In this document: positions 8,910 to 17,783 of the stretch, piece by piece
Position numbering within the stretch: the first letter of the stretch is position 1
How the letters are laid out: each line of letters opens with the position of its first letter
Virus record (IMG/VR): IMGVR_UViG_3300027747_002198
Span: 62,001 to 126,000 of that record
Reading direction: 5' to 3' (one strand)
Length of the DNA: 64,000 nt
Origin: a virus
Notes under the pieces: generated by a model
What the model saw: only the letters and a program-made list of their open reading frames with translations
The model's database searches: none
Told to the model about the DNA's origin: nothing
Translations under genes and position numbers: made by a program

Positions 8910-9290
8910 ATGGAAAATAATATAAAAATAGTTCGTTTAAAAAATGGTGAAGATATCATTGGCAACTTGTGTAGTAAAGAAAATGGTAACATGGACATTA
9001 CAGAACCTATGAGTGTCCAAATTGTTGAACAAGGTGAACGTAGACCAGGTTTGGTAATGTCACATTGGTTGCCAGTGCAATTAATTAAGAAAAATGAAAT
9101 CACGATTAATTCTCGTGATGTGCTTACGATGTTTGATCCTAATGAAGAATTTTGTGAGTACTATAGCAATACGGTAGAGAAGTTACATGCCGTATTAAAA
9201 GTAAGGGAGTATACAGATTCGTTAACGGATGAAGAACTAGAGGACATTATGGATTCTCTGGAAGAATCTAGAGGACAATCTATTCATTAA
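8910..9290 (+). CDS. Sm-like fold phage protein, paralogue A
   Basis: This 126-residue protein begins IKIVRLKNGEDIIGNL, a small beta-barrel pattern like Sm/Lsm proteins (hydrophobic strand, then NGE-I). The C-terminal third is acidic and helical. It shares length of the barrel part and spacing of hydrophobic and glycine positions with the protein at 27100. An RNA-binding role is inferred only from the fold-like pattern. AGGACT upstream provides a ribosome site. Confidence 0.55.
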   Translation: MENNIKIVRLKNGEDIIGNLCSKENGNMDITEPMSVQIVEQGERRPGLVMSHWLPVQLIKKNEITINSRDVLTMFDPNEEFCEYYSNTVEKLHAVLKVREYTDSLTDEELEDIMDSLEESRGQSIH

Positions 9291-9293
9291 TTT

Positions 9294-9336
9294 CAAAGGG
9301 GGACATACTCGATAATACATCTTGTCAAGCCCTTTG
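9294..9336 (+). other. Interrupted inverted repeat before the late sigma gene
   Basis: CAAAGGG at 9294-9300 pairs with CCCTTTG at 9330-9336. A nested GACA/TGTC pair extends the stem. The element lies in the 83-base gap before gene 55 and has no T-run immediately after it, so it is not a standard terminator. It might be a translational control hairpin or operator for gene 55. Confidence 0.35.
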
Positions 9337-9373
9337 TCAACAACTTTTTGTGGTAAACTTGAATGAGAATAAA

Positions 9374-9910
9374 ATGGCAAAACAAAAACACTATATTAAT
9401 AACGCTGACTTTTTAAAAGCTTTGGTCGATTACAAAGAAGCAACCAAACTTGCTAAGAGTAATAATACAGCACTTCCTCCAATTCCTAATTACATTGGAG
9501 AATGTTTTATGAAGATAGCAGAAGGTTTATCACACAAACCTAATTTCATAAATTACACCTATCGTGATGAAATGATGTCGGATGGTATTGAGAATTGCCT
9601 ACAATACTTTGACAACTTTGATCCTGCCAAATCCAAAAATCCATTTGCCTATTTTACTCAAGTCATTTACTTTGCCTTTTTACGGAGAATTTCCAAAGAA
9701 AAGAAACAAACATACGTTAAATACAAAGCTACCGAACAAATGGGTATTTTGGATGAACACGAAATGATGGAGTTTGAAGATGGTACCTCAGTACAGTTTG
9801 AATTATATGACAACATTGCTGAATTTATTGAAACTTATGAAGGTACCAAAAAAGCCAAAAAAGATGCGGCAAACAAGAAAAAAGGTGTTGAAAAGTTTTT
9901 AGGAGAATGA
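9374..9910 (+). CDS. 55: Late-transcription sigma factor gp55
   Basis: This 178-residue protein (T4 gp55 is 185) is the minimal sigma that directs host RNA polymerase to TATAAATA late promoters. The core block YRDEMMSDGIENCLQYFDNFD and NPFAYFTQVIYFAFLRRISKE are sigma-70 region 2-like and typical of gp55. ATG at 9374 is preferred over GTG at 9350 because the latter has no ribosome site. The C-terminus is Lys/Ala-rich, as expected for the part contacting the sliding clamp. Late boxes in this window are its presumed targets. Confidence 0.9.
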   Translation: MAKQKHYINNADFLKALVDYKEATKLAKSNNTALPPIPNYIGECFMKIAEGLSHKPNFINYTYRDEMMSDGIENCLQYFDNFDPAKSKNPFAYFTQVIYFAFLRRISKEKKQTYVKYKATEQMGILDEHEMMEFEDGTSVQFELYDNIAEFIETYEGTKKAKKDAANKKKGVEKFLGE

Positions 9911-9937
9911 TATAATGAAATTTAGGAGATTAATACT

Positions 9938-10810
9938 ATGAAAATTGTTGAAAATTTTATGTTTTATAATGAGTTTGATATTTTAGAAATCAGACTTAAT
10001 ATTATGGGTGACTATGTTGACCGTTTTAACATTGTTGAAACCGACAGAACACATAGTGGATTACCAAAAGAATTCAATTTAGAAAAACAATGGGATCGGT
10101 TTGCCAAGTGGCATAATAAAATTAATTACATTAAGGTGTCAGGTTTTGAATCCCAACCAAATGCGTGGGATAATGAACGAGCCAATCGTAATCTTGCCAC
10201 ATTAGGTTGGGACGATCTGACTGATGAAGATGTTGTTATCATTTCCGACTGTGATGAAATTACACGACCAGAAGCACTACAGTATATCAGAGAAACAAAC
10301 TTTGATTATTATGCTTTGAAAATGCCAATCTTTTATTTCAAGTTTAACTATATGTTAACCAACGACATGGATGGATTTACCGTGTGGCCCATTGCATATC
10401 GTGGTATTAAAAGTAAAGGTTTAGTGCCATCACAAATGCGTAGGGGTTGGAATGAAACATCTAATCGAGATAGAAGTCATTTTAAAAATGGCGTAGTTGT
10501 CAATCATGCTGGTTGGCACTTTAGTTGGTATGGCGAGAAAGAAGATATTGAACGTAAGATTAAGAGTTATGCTCATACTGAATTTAATAACGATAATGTT
10601 CTAGGAACCTTAGATGTTGATGACTGCATCGCTCGTGGCGATGACCATTTAAAACGAGGTATGATTAAATGGAAAAAAATTCAATTTGATGATTATTTCC
10701 CACAATATTTACGAGATAATAAAGAGAAATATTCAAAGTATATTCTTGAGGATGGTGAACCCATATCCAATTTTATTGAACAAAAATTATTAACTGTTGA
10801 AGGTATGTGA
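9938..10810 (+). CDS. Glycosyltransferase family 17-like protein
   Basis: This 290-residue protein starts MKIVENFMFYNEFDILEIR and carries VVIISDCDEITRP, the DxD-type metal/nucleotide-sugar site, and HAGWHFSWYG. These are characteristic of GT17 (beta-1,4-N-acetylglucosaminyltransferase-like) proteins that occur widely in T4-like marine phages. It probably modifies a phage or host glycan. It lies between gene 55 and gene 47, away from the main sugar cluster. The stop overlaps the ATG of gene 47. Confidence 0.82.
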   Translation: MKIVENFMFYNEFDILEIRLNIMGDYVDRFNIVETDRTHSGLPKEFNLEKQWDRFAKWHNKINYIKVSGFESQPNAWDNERANRNLATLGWDDLTDEDVVIISDCDEITRPEALQYIRETNFDYYALKMPIFYFKFNYMLTNDMDGFTVWPIAYRGIKSKGLVPSQMRRGWNETSNRDRSHFKNGVVVNHAGWHFSWYGEKEDIERKIKSYAHTEFNNDNVLGTLDVDDCIARGDDHLKRGMIKWKKIQFDDYFPQYLRDNKEKYSKYILEDGEPISNFIEQKLLTVEGM

Positions 10811-11880
10811 TGAAAGTGGCTATTATCACCGACCAACATTTTGGTGCTAGGAATGATTCGATCCATTTTTTGGATTATTATGACAAATTCTATACGAATA
10901 CTTTCTTTCCTATTATCGATAGTAATAACATCGGTACTGTTCTCATACTTGGTGACACATTTGACCGAAGAAAATATATTAATTTCTATTCTTACAAAAG
11001 AGCAAGAGAAATGTTTTTTGATAAACTCGCTCAGCGGAATATCAAAGTCCACATGCTTGCCGGTAACCATGATACCTACTACAAAAATACCAACGAAGTA
11101 AATTCTCCAGAACTTCTATTACAAGAATATACCAATATTGAAGTAATCGATTCACCAAAAACAATTGAAGTATACGATACTAAAATTTGCATGATGCCTT
11201 GGATTTGTCCAGAAAATTATGAAGATAGTATGAGAGAACTGAAGGAGACCGATGCCGAAATTTGTATGGGTCATTTTGAAATTGCTGGTTTTGCCATGAT
11301 GCGTGGCATGCCATCACATGAAGGATTAGATCGTGAACTTTTCAAACAATTTGATATGGTCTTTAGTGGCCACTATCATCATCGTTCAGCTGACGCAAAC
11401 ATTCGTTATCTTGGTAACCCGTATGAGCTCACATGGCAGGACTATAATGATACTCGTGGTTTCCATTTATTTGACTTATCTACTCGTGATTTGGAGTTTA
11501 TTCAAAACCCTAATGTAATGTTTCATCGAATTGTTTATGATGACAAAAAAGAAACTATTACCGAGATTACCAATAAAGATTTAAACAAGTATACCAATAC
11601 TTATGTTAAAGTGGTTGTAATCAACAAAACTAATCCTTATCTGTTTGACCGGTTTATGGAAAATCTTTATAAGGTTAATCCAATCGATATTACCATTGCC
11701 GAGGACTTTACTGACTTGACAGAAGGTGTAGAAGATGATATAATTAATCAAGCAGAAGATACTTTAACCATCATTAACAAATATGTGGATGGTATTTCTG
11801 AAGATAACATTGATAACAATAAACTTAAAAACGTTCTCAAAGAATTATATGTTGAGGCATTGAATACAGAACAGGCATGA
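10810..11880 (+). CDS. 47: Recombination nuclease subunit gp47 (SbcD/Mre11-like)
   Basis: This 356-residue phosphoesterase (T4 gp47 is 339) pairs with gp46 to resect DNA ends for recombination. Metal-binding motifs visible in order are TDQHFGARND, LGDTFDRR, AGNHDTYY and SGHYHHR. The ATG at 10810 shares its A with the TGA of the preceding gene; a GTG three bases earlier is less likely. It overlaps gp46 by four bases, indicating coupled translation and equal amounts of both subunits. Confidence 0.95.
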   Translation: MKVAIITDQHFGARNDSIHFLDYYDKFYTNTFFPIIDSNNIGTVLILGDTFDRRKYINFYSYKRAREMFFDKLAQRNIKVHMLAGNHDTYYKNTNEVNSPELLLQEYTNIEVIDSPKTIEVYDTKICMMPWICPENYEDSMRELKETDAEICMGHFEIAGFAMMRGMPSHEGLDRELFKQFDMVFSGHYHHRSADANIRYLGNPYELTWQDYNDTRGFHLFDLSTRDLEFIQNPNVMFHRIVYDDKKETITEITNKDLNKYTNTYVKVVVINKTNPYLFDRFMENLYKVNPIDITIAEDFTDLTEGVEDDIINQAEDTLTIINKYVDGISEDNIDNNKLKNVLKELYVEALNTEQA

Positions 11881-13592
11881 TACATTTTCATACTTTACGG
11901 TGGAAAAATATTTTATCCACCGGCAATAGTTTTACCGAAATCAAATTAGATAAATCACCAAATACATTGATAGTTGGCCATAACGGGGCCGGCAAGTCCA
12001 CTATATTGGATGCTTTGTGTTTTGGTTTGTTTGGCAAACCATTTCGTAAAATTAATAAACCCAATTTACTAAACTCAATCAACAACCAAAATGGTGTAGT
12101 TGAGATTGAATTCTCTATTGGCAAAAAAGAATATAAAATCATTCGTGGTATTAAACCTAATGTATTTGAAATTTATCTTAATGGTGTTCTACTAAATCAA
12201 GATGCCGCTTCTAAAGATTATCAAGAGATATTAGAGAAATCAATTCTCAAATTAAACTTTAAATCATTTACTCAAGTTGTTATTCTTGGTTCAGCATCAT
12301 TTGTTCCTTTCATGCAATTATCTCCTGCTGATCGTAGATTGATTATTGAAGATTTACTAGACATTGGTATCTTTTCATCAATGAACGGATTAGTTAAAGA
12401 GAAAGTATCTACAATCAAAGATGCCAACCAAAAAATTAAGTATGAAATGGACTTAACAGCAGAAAAGATTAAACTTCAAAAAGAATCTATTGAAGAACAT
12501 AAGAATCGTAATGATGAAGAAATTACCAAAAAGAAATCTGAAATTGCTACCAGTATAGACCAGAACTTTAAATTACAAAAAGACATTGAGTTGATTCAAA
12601 AACACATTGATGTTCTTCAGAAAAAAATTCAAGATAAACTTTCTGTAGAAAAGAAAAGTAAGAAGTTATTGCAATTAGAATCCAAGATTGAAACCAACAT
12701 TAAGAAAAACGAAAAGGACATTGCTTTCTATGAAGAACACGACAATTGCCCAACCTGTAAACAAATCATTGACGGAGAATTCAAATCAGAACAAGTTGCC
12801 GAAAGAAAATCAAAAGTCAATACTCAACGGGAAGGCCTTACGGAAATCTCCGCGGAGATTACTAAAGCAAACCAGCGAATAGAAGAAATTAATGGAATCA
12901 TCAAACACATCACCAGTCATAACAACGAAATTGTTAAACACACTTCAACCATATCAGCGGTACATGCTTTCATTAATAAACTCCAAAGAGAAGTTGAAGC
13001 TTTGTCTGCCCACAAGGACACACTTGAGGAAGACAATGCTAAACTCCGAGAACTTAGAGAAGAACTTGGAACTTTGGTTAAAAAACAAGAAGAACTAGCA
13101 ACAGAAAAACAATACTACGATTACGCATCTACATTATTAAAAGATACTGGCATTAAAACAAGAATCATAAAACAATACTTGCCTATCATGAATAAGTTGA
13201 TTAATAAGTATTTGACTGCCATGGATTTCTTTGTAAACTTCAATATCAATGAATCGTTTGAGGAAACTATTAAATCTAGGCACCGTGATGAGTTTTCGTA
13301 TGCCAATTTCTCCGAAGGTGAGAAGATGCGTATTGATTTGGCATTGTTATTCACATGGCGTCAGATTGCTAAATTAAAGAATAGTACCAATACCAATCTA
13401 TTAATCCTCGATGAAGTATTTGATTCTAGTTTAGATACAGTTGGTACTGATGAGTTTTTGAAATTGATCTATGAAATGGGTAAAGAAACCAATGTGTTTG
13501 TGATCTCACACAAAGGTGATGTATTATATGATAAATTCCGGAGCATGATCCGGTTTGAAAAGAAAAATAATTTTAGTCAGGTGGCAAAATGA
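11877..13592 (+). CDS. 46: Recombination nuclease ATPase subunit gp46 (SbcC/Rad50-like)
   Basis: This 571-residue SMC-type ATPase (T4 gp46 is 560) has Walker A GHNGAGKST near residues 36-44, two coiled-coil arms around a zinc-hook CPTC near 291-294, the signature FSEGEKMRIDLAL near 477-489 and Walker B NLLILDEVFDS. It drives gp47 in double-strand end processing. It forms an operon with 47 upstream and, by a four-base overlap, with the heme-oxygenase homologue downstream. Confidence 0.96.
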   Translation: MIHFHTLRWKNILSTGNSFTEIKLDKSPNTLIVGHNGAGKSTILDALCFGLFGKPFRKINKPNLLNSINNQNGVVEIEFSIGKKEYKIIRGIKPNVFEIYLNGVLLNQDAASKDYQEILEKSILKLNFKSFTQVVILGSASFVPFMQLSPADRRLIIEDLLDIGIFSSMNGLVKEKVSTIKDANQKIKYEMDLTAEKIKLQKESIEEHKNRNDEEITKKKSEIATSIDQNFKLQKDIELIQKHIDVLQKKIQDKLSVEKKSKKLLQLESKIETNIKKNEKDIAFYEEHDNCPTCKQIIDGEFKSEQVAERKSKVNTQREGLTEISAEITKANQRIEEINGIIKHITSHNNEIVKHTSTISAVHAFINKLQREVEALSAHKDTLEEDNAKLRELREELGTLVKKQEELATEKQYYDYASTLLKDTGIKTRIIKQYLPIMNKLINKYLTAMDFFVNFNINESFEETIKSRHRDEFSYANFSEGEKMRIDLALLFTWRQIAKLKNSTNTNLLILDEVFDSSLDTVGTDEFLKLIYEMGKETNVFVISHKGDVLYDKFRSMIRFEKKNNFSQVAK

Positions 13593-14140
13593 GTGTATTG
13601 AATGAATATACAAAAGAAAAACATCGTGAAGTAGAATCACATCCATTTGTGCAACATCTATTGACTGGAGAAATTACTCCAGAACATTATGCTTTATTTC
13701 TACAACAGATGTCTATTGTATATTCAAATATTGAATATTTTGCTGAAATATCGCTTTTGTTACAAGATTTGCCTGGTATTAAAAGATCAGATAATATTTC
13801 TGCTGATATAATGGAATTAAATTATAGCGTTGAAAATTCAAAATTTGGATTGCCGGCCACAGAAAAATATAGACAACACATTGTTGATTTATATTATGGT
13901 AATAAAAAGTCATTAATACTTGCTCATGTGTATGTGCGTCACATGGGAGATTTATATGGCGGTAAAGTAATTGCCAAACGAGTTCCTGGTTCAGGTAAAA
14001 TGTACCAGTTTGAAGATAGACCAGGTTTAATCAAAGCATTAAATGCAAAATTATCTATCGATATTGTTGATGAGGCGTTATTAGGATTTGATTTGTCGGC
14101 AGCAATATTTGATGAAATATGGGAGAAAATAAATGAGTGA
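13589..14140 (+). CDS. Heme oxygenase homologue
   Basis: This 183-residue protein matches the heme oxygenase pattern. YTKEKHREVESHPFVQHL places His12 where the proximal heme-ligand histidine lies, and HVYVRHMGDLYGGKVIAKR matches the distal-helix GDLSGGQ block. Heme oxygenase opens heme to biliverdin, iron and CO. Cyanophages carry ho1 for bilin synthesis, but no bilin reductase or photosystem gene is visible here, so iron or heme scavenging, or another role, is possible. It is shorter than bacterial HO-1 (about 215-240). It overlaps gp46 and the deformylase gene by a few bases. Confidence 0.8.
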   Translation: MSVLNEYTKEKHREVESHPFVQHLLTGEITPEHYALFLQQMSIVYSNIEYFAEISLLLQDLPGIKRSDNISADIMELNYSVENSKFGLPATEKYRQHIVDLYYGNKKSLILAHVYVRHMGDLYGGKVIAKRVPGSGKMYQFEDRPGLIKALNAKLSIDIVDEALLGFDLSAAIFDEIWEKINE

Positions 14141-14747
14141 TGTGTTTAAATTTAATACGGAAGATTCTTTAAAAATAGAAACGGCACCGGCACCAAAAGT
14201 CACGGTTCCTATTTTTAATTTGGTATCAGAAAATGATCCAATCTTAAAAGAAGTGATGCCTGAATTTGATTTTGAGAATCCACCAACCGATCCAAATCAA
14301 TTAGCATCTTCATTGGTTGAAACTTGCATTAAACACAATGGTTATGGTTTATCGGCAAATCAATGTGGTTTAAAATATAGAGTATTTGTAATGGGCGCCG
14401 TCAATGATTATGTGGCATTTTTTAATCCAAAGGTTGTGGCAATGTATGATGAAACGCATATGGTGGAAGGTTGTCTTTCTTTCCCAATGTTGGCATTAGG
14501 TATTACTAGACCGGCAGCTATTGATGTTGAATACCAAGATTATACTGGTGCCTTTAAATCGGCACATTATAGTGGCATAAGTGCAAGGTGTTTCTTGCAT
14601 GAATTGGATCATATGAATGGAATAGTGTATACTAGTCGTGCTAAGCCAATGGCATTACAATCCGGCATGAAGAAACGTGGCAAAATTAATAAATTAATTC
14701 AAAAATCACACAAAAGTATTAATAAACTTGAGGCAATATTAAAATAA
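14133..14747 (+). CDS. def: Peptide deformylase
   Basis: This 204-residue metalloenzyme removes the formyl group from nascent N-terminal methionine. All three family motifs are visible: GYGLSANQCG (residues 70-79), EGCLSFP (112-118, Cys metal ligand) and HELDHMNG (156-163, the two His ligands and catalytic Glu). The first about 30 residues are an extension absent from minimal deformylases. Phage deformylases are known from cyanophages and vibriophages, where they are thought to speed maturation of phage or host proteins. It lies within an overlapping gene string. Confidence 0.93.
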   Translation: MSDVFKFNTEDSLKIETAPAPKVTVPIFNLVSENDPILKEVMPEFDFENPPTDPNQLASSLVETCIKHNGYGLSANQCGLKYRVFVMGAVNDYVAFFNPKVVAMYDETHMVEGCLSFPMLALGITRPAAIDVEYQDYTGAFKSAHYSGISARCFLHELDHMNGIVYTSRAKPMALQSGMKKRGKINKLIQKSHKSINKLEAILK

Positions 14748-16072
14748 TGGCTACACCAATTGAATATGTAGAAGAACAATGGCAAAAATGGCAGGAAAAT
14801 AATCCTGTCGATAAGTTTGAACACATCGATGAAGAATCAATGAAAGAAATCCTAATTAAGGATTTGACATACGCTTCTCAAATGGATGTTCGTGAATATA
14901 CCTTATATCAAAAATGGTGTGAGATAAAAGAAAAATATCCTTGTATTGAAAAACAAACACTTTTTGGTATTGAGTATGAACCCAATCAGGAAGATAAAAA
15001 ACGCATTGAAAAAATTAAAAATAACATTTGGATTCCAAAAAGTCCTGATGACTATTTAAATCTTAAACCAACATTAGTTTATACTGACGATTCTAAAATA
15101 GAAAAAGAAGTTAATGCTTTAGGATATGAAATTGAAAACAAAACTAAAAGAAGTGACTTGGCTGAAGAATGGAACACTATTCGTGATTTTATTTCCACAA
15201 TGAAAAACAACTCAAACATCGGCCGTAATTTAAATTTTATTGTTAAAGATGAAGTTACCGGTAAGTATCTTGGTGTAATTTGTATTAGCTCCGATTTTTT
15301 AGATTTAACTCCTAGAGATAAAACAATTGGTTGGTCCCGTGACGTTAAAACACAACAAGGCATGATTAACCATACGGCAATTGGTTCGACCATTGTTCCG
15401 TTTCAACCACTAGGATTTAATTACATGGGTGGCAAACTGTTGGCCCTATTGTGTTTATCTGATGATATTCAAAAATTATGGAAAGAAAAATATGATGATG
15501 TTCTTGTTGGTGTAACGACTACAAGTTTATATGGCAATACTAAATCCAACGGACTTAGCCAATATGATAACCTTGAACATTGGAACAAAATGGGATTCTC
15601 CTCAGGTTCAGTTGCATTTGAACCATCAAGATCAACCAAAAGATTAGTGTTTGATTGGATAAAAGAAAACCACACTCGTAAATATTTTGAATGGTGGGAC
15701 GCAAAAAACAAACAAGGCCTTCCACTTAAACGTGACCACAAAAATCGTTCTTTGAATTTTGCCTATTCTAAACTTGCAATACCTAAAGATAAAATTCGTA
15801 CCGAACATCAACGTGGCATTTATTTCTCTCCTTTGTATAATAATACAAATGAATTTCTCTGTAAACAGATTACAGAAGATAAACTGGTAAAATCATTTGA
15901 TACCAGTAATGAAGCATTATCCAATATATGGAAAGAAAAATATGCCAAAGGCCGTATTCGGCAATTACAAAAAAAGAATACGGTATCCTACGAAACTCTT
16001 TTCTATGACGATTTGATCTATCTGTCATGGGAAGATACCAAAGCGAAATATTTACCACAAGTTGGTCGATAA
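14747..16072 (+). CDS. DUF4338/DruA-like protein, paralogue A
   Basis: This 441-residue protein has a central region (residues about 165-265) with LGVICISSDF, RDKTIGWS, VPFQPLGFNYMGGKLLALL and TTTSLYG. I recognise this layout as DUF4338, the domain named after Druantia protein DruA and also found alone in phages. The gene at 33815 shares the same core (GFNY-GGKLL, TTSLYG, SQYD), so the two are paralogues. Biochemical function is unknown. It shares one base with the deformylase stop and is the last gene before an independent promoter. Confidence 0.68.
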   Translation: MATPIEYVEEQWQKWQENNPVDKFEHIDEESMKEILIKDLTYASQMDVREYTLYQKWCEIKEKYPCIEKQTLFGIEYEPNQEDKKRIEKIKNNIWIPKSPDDYLNLKPTLVYTDDSKIEKEVNALGYEIENKTKRSDLAEEWNTIRDFISTMKNNSNIGRNLNFIVKDEVTGKYLGVICISSDFLDLTPRDKTIGWSRDVKTQQGMINHTAIGSTIVPFQPLGFNYMGGKLLALLCLSDDIQKLWKEKYDDVLVGVTTTSLYGNTKSNGLSQYDNLEHWNKMGFSSGSVAFEPSRSTKRLVFDWIKENHTRKYFEWWDAKNKQGLPLKRDHKNRSLNFAYSKLAIPKDKIRTEHQRGIYFSPLYNNTNEFLCKQITEDKLVKSFDTSNEALSNIWKEKYAKGRIRQLQKKNTVSYETLFYDDLIYLSWEDTKAKYLPQVGR

Positions 16073-16076
16073 ACGC

Positions 16077-16106
16077 TTGACAATACACATATATAAATGA
16101 TATACT
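16077..16106 (+). promoter_or_regulatory. Sigma70-type promoter TTGACA-N18-TATACT
   Basis: The -35 TTGACA lies at 16077-16082 and the -10 TATACT at 16101-16106. A TATAAATG string within the spacer resembles a late box. The -35 begins seven bases after the upstream stop codon. The transcript would carry a 45-base leader before the DNA-binding gene at 16158, which has its own terminator. Confidence 0.85.
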
Positions 16107-16157
16107 GTGTGAACTTGCTAAAGCAAGGATTTTTTAACTTTACTATGGAGTATTACT

Positions 16158-16427
16158 ATGAGCAAGAATTTATCTGCTAAAGAAAAGATGTTGGCTGCTT
16201 TACAAAAGCAAGAAGGTTACAACACTTTTACTGTCAAACAAGCACAACGCCGTTTCGGCATTACCAATGTTACAGCACGCATTGACGAACTCCGTCAAGA
16301 AGGTCATGTAATTTACACCAACAAGAAAATTGTTGATGGTAAGAAAGTTGCTTTCTACCGTATGGGTAAGCCAACCAAAGCTTTGGTTAAGGCAGCACTC
16401 AAGTCTGGTTATTCACTAGCTGCTTAA
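16158..16427 (+). CDS. Small winged-helix DNA-binding protein
   Basis: This basic 89-residue protein has FTVKQAQRRFGITNVTARID, a helix-turn-helix pattern, followed by ELRQEGHVIYTNKKIVDGKK, the wing. I know this type as a conserved small protein of marine T4-like phages, annotated as helix-turn-helix. The gene is an isolated unit with its own strong promoter and terminator, unlike its overlapping neighbours, so abundant early expression and a regulatory role are likely. The target DNA is unknown. Confidence 0.75.
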   Translation: MSKNLSAKEKMLAALQKQEGYNTFTVKQAQRRFGITNVTARIDELRQEGHVIYTNKKIVDGKKVAFYRMGKPTKALVKAALKSGYSLAA

Positions 16428-16432
16428 GTTGT

Positions 16433-16457
16433 AAGAGGGGATAATACCCCTCTTTTT
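16433..16457 (+). terminator. Rho-independent terminator
   Basis: AAGAGGGG (16433-16440) pairs with CCCCTCTT (16447-16454) around an ATAATA loop. The 3' arm runs into a T tract. It ends the monocistronic transcript of the DNA-binding gene. Confidence 0.93.
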
Positions 16458-16476
16458 TATTATTTTTGGAGAACAA

Positions 16477-17295
16477 ATGGAAATTTCAATTAAAAAAGAA
16501 GAACTACAAAAGAAAAGTTTGTTTGTAGCTACACCAATGTATGGTGGCATGAATCATGGACTATACATGAAAGCATGTTTAGATTTACAAGGCCTTTGCA
16601 TGCAGTATGGTATTCAGGTGAAATTTTCATTTCTTTTCAACGAATCATTAATCACTCGTGCTCGTAATTATTTGGTTGATGAGTTTATTCACCGTTCAGA
16701 TTGTACTCACCTATTGTTTATCGATTCTGATATTCATTTTAACCCACAAGATGTGGTTGCTTGTTTAGCATTAGACAAAGATGTTATTGGTGGTCCTTAT
16801 CCTAAGAAGGCAATCAAATGGCGTTCAGTAAAACGTGCCGTTGAAAAGAATCCTGATATTGATCCAGGTATGTTGGAAAAAGTTACTGGTGATTATGTTT
16901 TCAATCCAGTTAAAGGCACCGCACAATTCTCAGTAACAGAACCACTTGATGTATTAGAAATTGGTACTGGTTTCATGATGGTCAAACGTGAAGTATTTGC
17001 AAAGATGGAAGAAGCATATCCTTCTATTCGTTATAAACCAGACCATGTAGGTCAAGCACACTTTGACGGTTCTCGTTATATCCACGCTTTCTTTGATACA
17101 GTTATTGATACAAAAGAATCGATTACTGGTGGCGGCTCGGATCGTTACCTATCAGAAGATTATATGTTCTGTCAGATGTGGCGTAAAATCGGTGGTCAAA
17201 TCTTCTTGTGTCCTTGGATGAAAACATCACACATTGGTACATATCACTTCCAAGGAGATATGCCAGCTGTGGCTAATTTTGTTGGAGAAATGTAA
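16477..17295 (+). CDS. Glycosyltransferase-like protein (GT-A fold)
   Basis: This 272-residue protein has FVATPMYGGMNHGLYM, ESLITRARNYLVDEF and HLLFIDSDIHFNPQD, where DSD is the metal/nucleotide-sugar motif of GT-A transferases. GTGFMMVKREVF and SEDYMFCQMWRKIGG follow. This family is frequent beside the clamp genes of cyanophages. Substrate unknown. It precedes the nucleotide hydrolase gene and sliding clamp in one operon (one-base junctions). Confidence 0.75.
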   Translation: MEISIKKEELQKKSLFVATPMYGGMNHGLYMKACLDLQGLCMQYGIQVKFSFLFNESLITRARNYLVDEFIHRSDCTHLLFIDSDIHFNPQDVVACLALDKDVIGGPYPKKAIKWRSVKRAVEKNPDIDPGMLEKVTGDYVFNPVKGTAQFSVTEPLDVLEIGTGFMMVKREVFAKMEEAYPSIRYKPDHVGQAHFDGSRYIHAFFDTVIDTKESITGGGSDRYLSEDYMFCQMWRKIGGQIFLCPWMKTSHIGTYHFQGDMPAVANFVGEM

Positions 17296-17783
17296 TGTCG
17301 TATCAAGATATTAAACCTGGTGATGTTTTTAAAAAAGTAGAACCTAATCACAAGTATAATTATTTTAGTGATGATACGGCTCTATTAGTTAAAGAAGCTC
17401 CTTATCATCCAGGTTATGAAAGTGCATCTTCACAAGATATAATTAAATCATCACAAACTGCCACAACAGGCGGCCGTAAATTTGATGGAGGCAAGTTACA
17501 ATATGGTTTGCTTCCACCAAACGCATTAAAGGCAACAGTAGAGATTTTAACTTTTGGTGCAGAGAAGTATGAGCCAGATAATTGGAAATGGGTACCCGAT
17601 TCTAAGCGTAGATATTTTGATGCCATGCAACGGCATATGTGGGCTTGGAAATCTGGTGAACAAAATGACCAAGAAACTGGTAAGAATCACTTAGCACACG
17701 CAATGTGCTGCTTGATGTTTTTGTATGAACATGATACAATTGATTTTTTAAATAATGGAGAAGCAAATGAAGTTGTCAAATGA
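17295..17783 (+). CDS. dATP/dGTP diphosphohydrolase-like (MazG-fold) protein
   Basis: This 162-residue protein has, after a 60-residue lead, the block KFDGGKLQYGLLPPNALKAT, FGAEKYEPDNW and NHLAHAMCCLMFLYEHD. I know this domain from phage dATP/dGTP pyrophosphohydrolases (DUF5664-type). In some phages the domain removes dATP to favour 2-aminoadenine, but no Z-DNA synthase (PurZ) is visible here, so ordinary nucleotide-pool control is likelier. It overlaps gene 45 by 17 bases. Confidence 0.75.
   Translation: MSYQDIKPGDVFKKVEPNHKYNYFSDDTALLVKEAPYHPGYESASSQDIIKSSQTATTGGRKFDGGKLQYGLLPPNALKATVEILTFGAEKYEPDNWKWVPDSKRRYFDAMQRHMWAWKSGEQNDQETGKNHLAHAMCCLMFLYEHDTIDFLNNGEANEVVK

Noticed and set aside
17295-17783. 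Evidence for 2-aminoadenine (Z) DNA from the dATP/dGTP hydrolase-like gene
   Set aside because: The domain also occurs in phages with normal DNA, and no PurZ gene or DpoZ-type polymerase is visible; gp43 here is T4-type.
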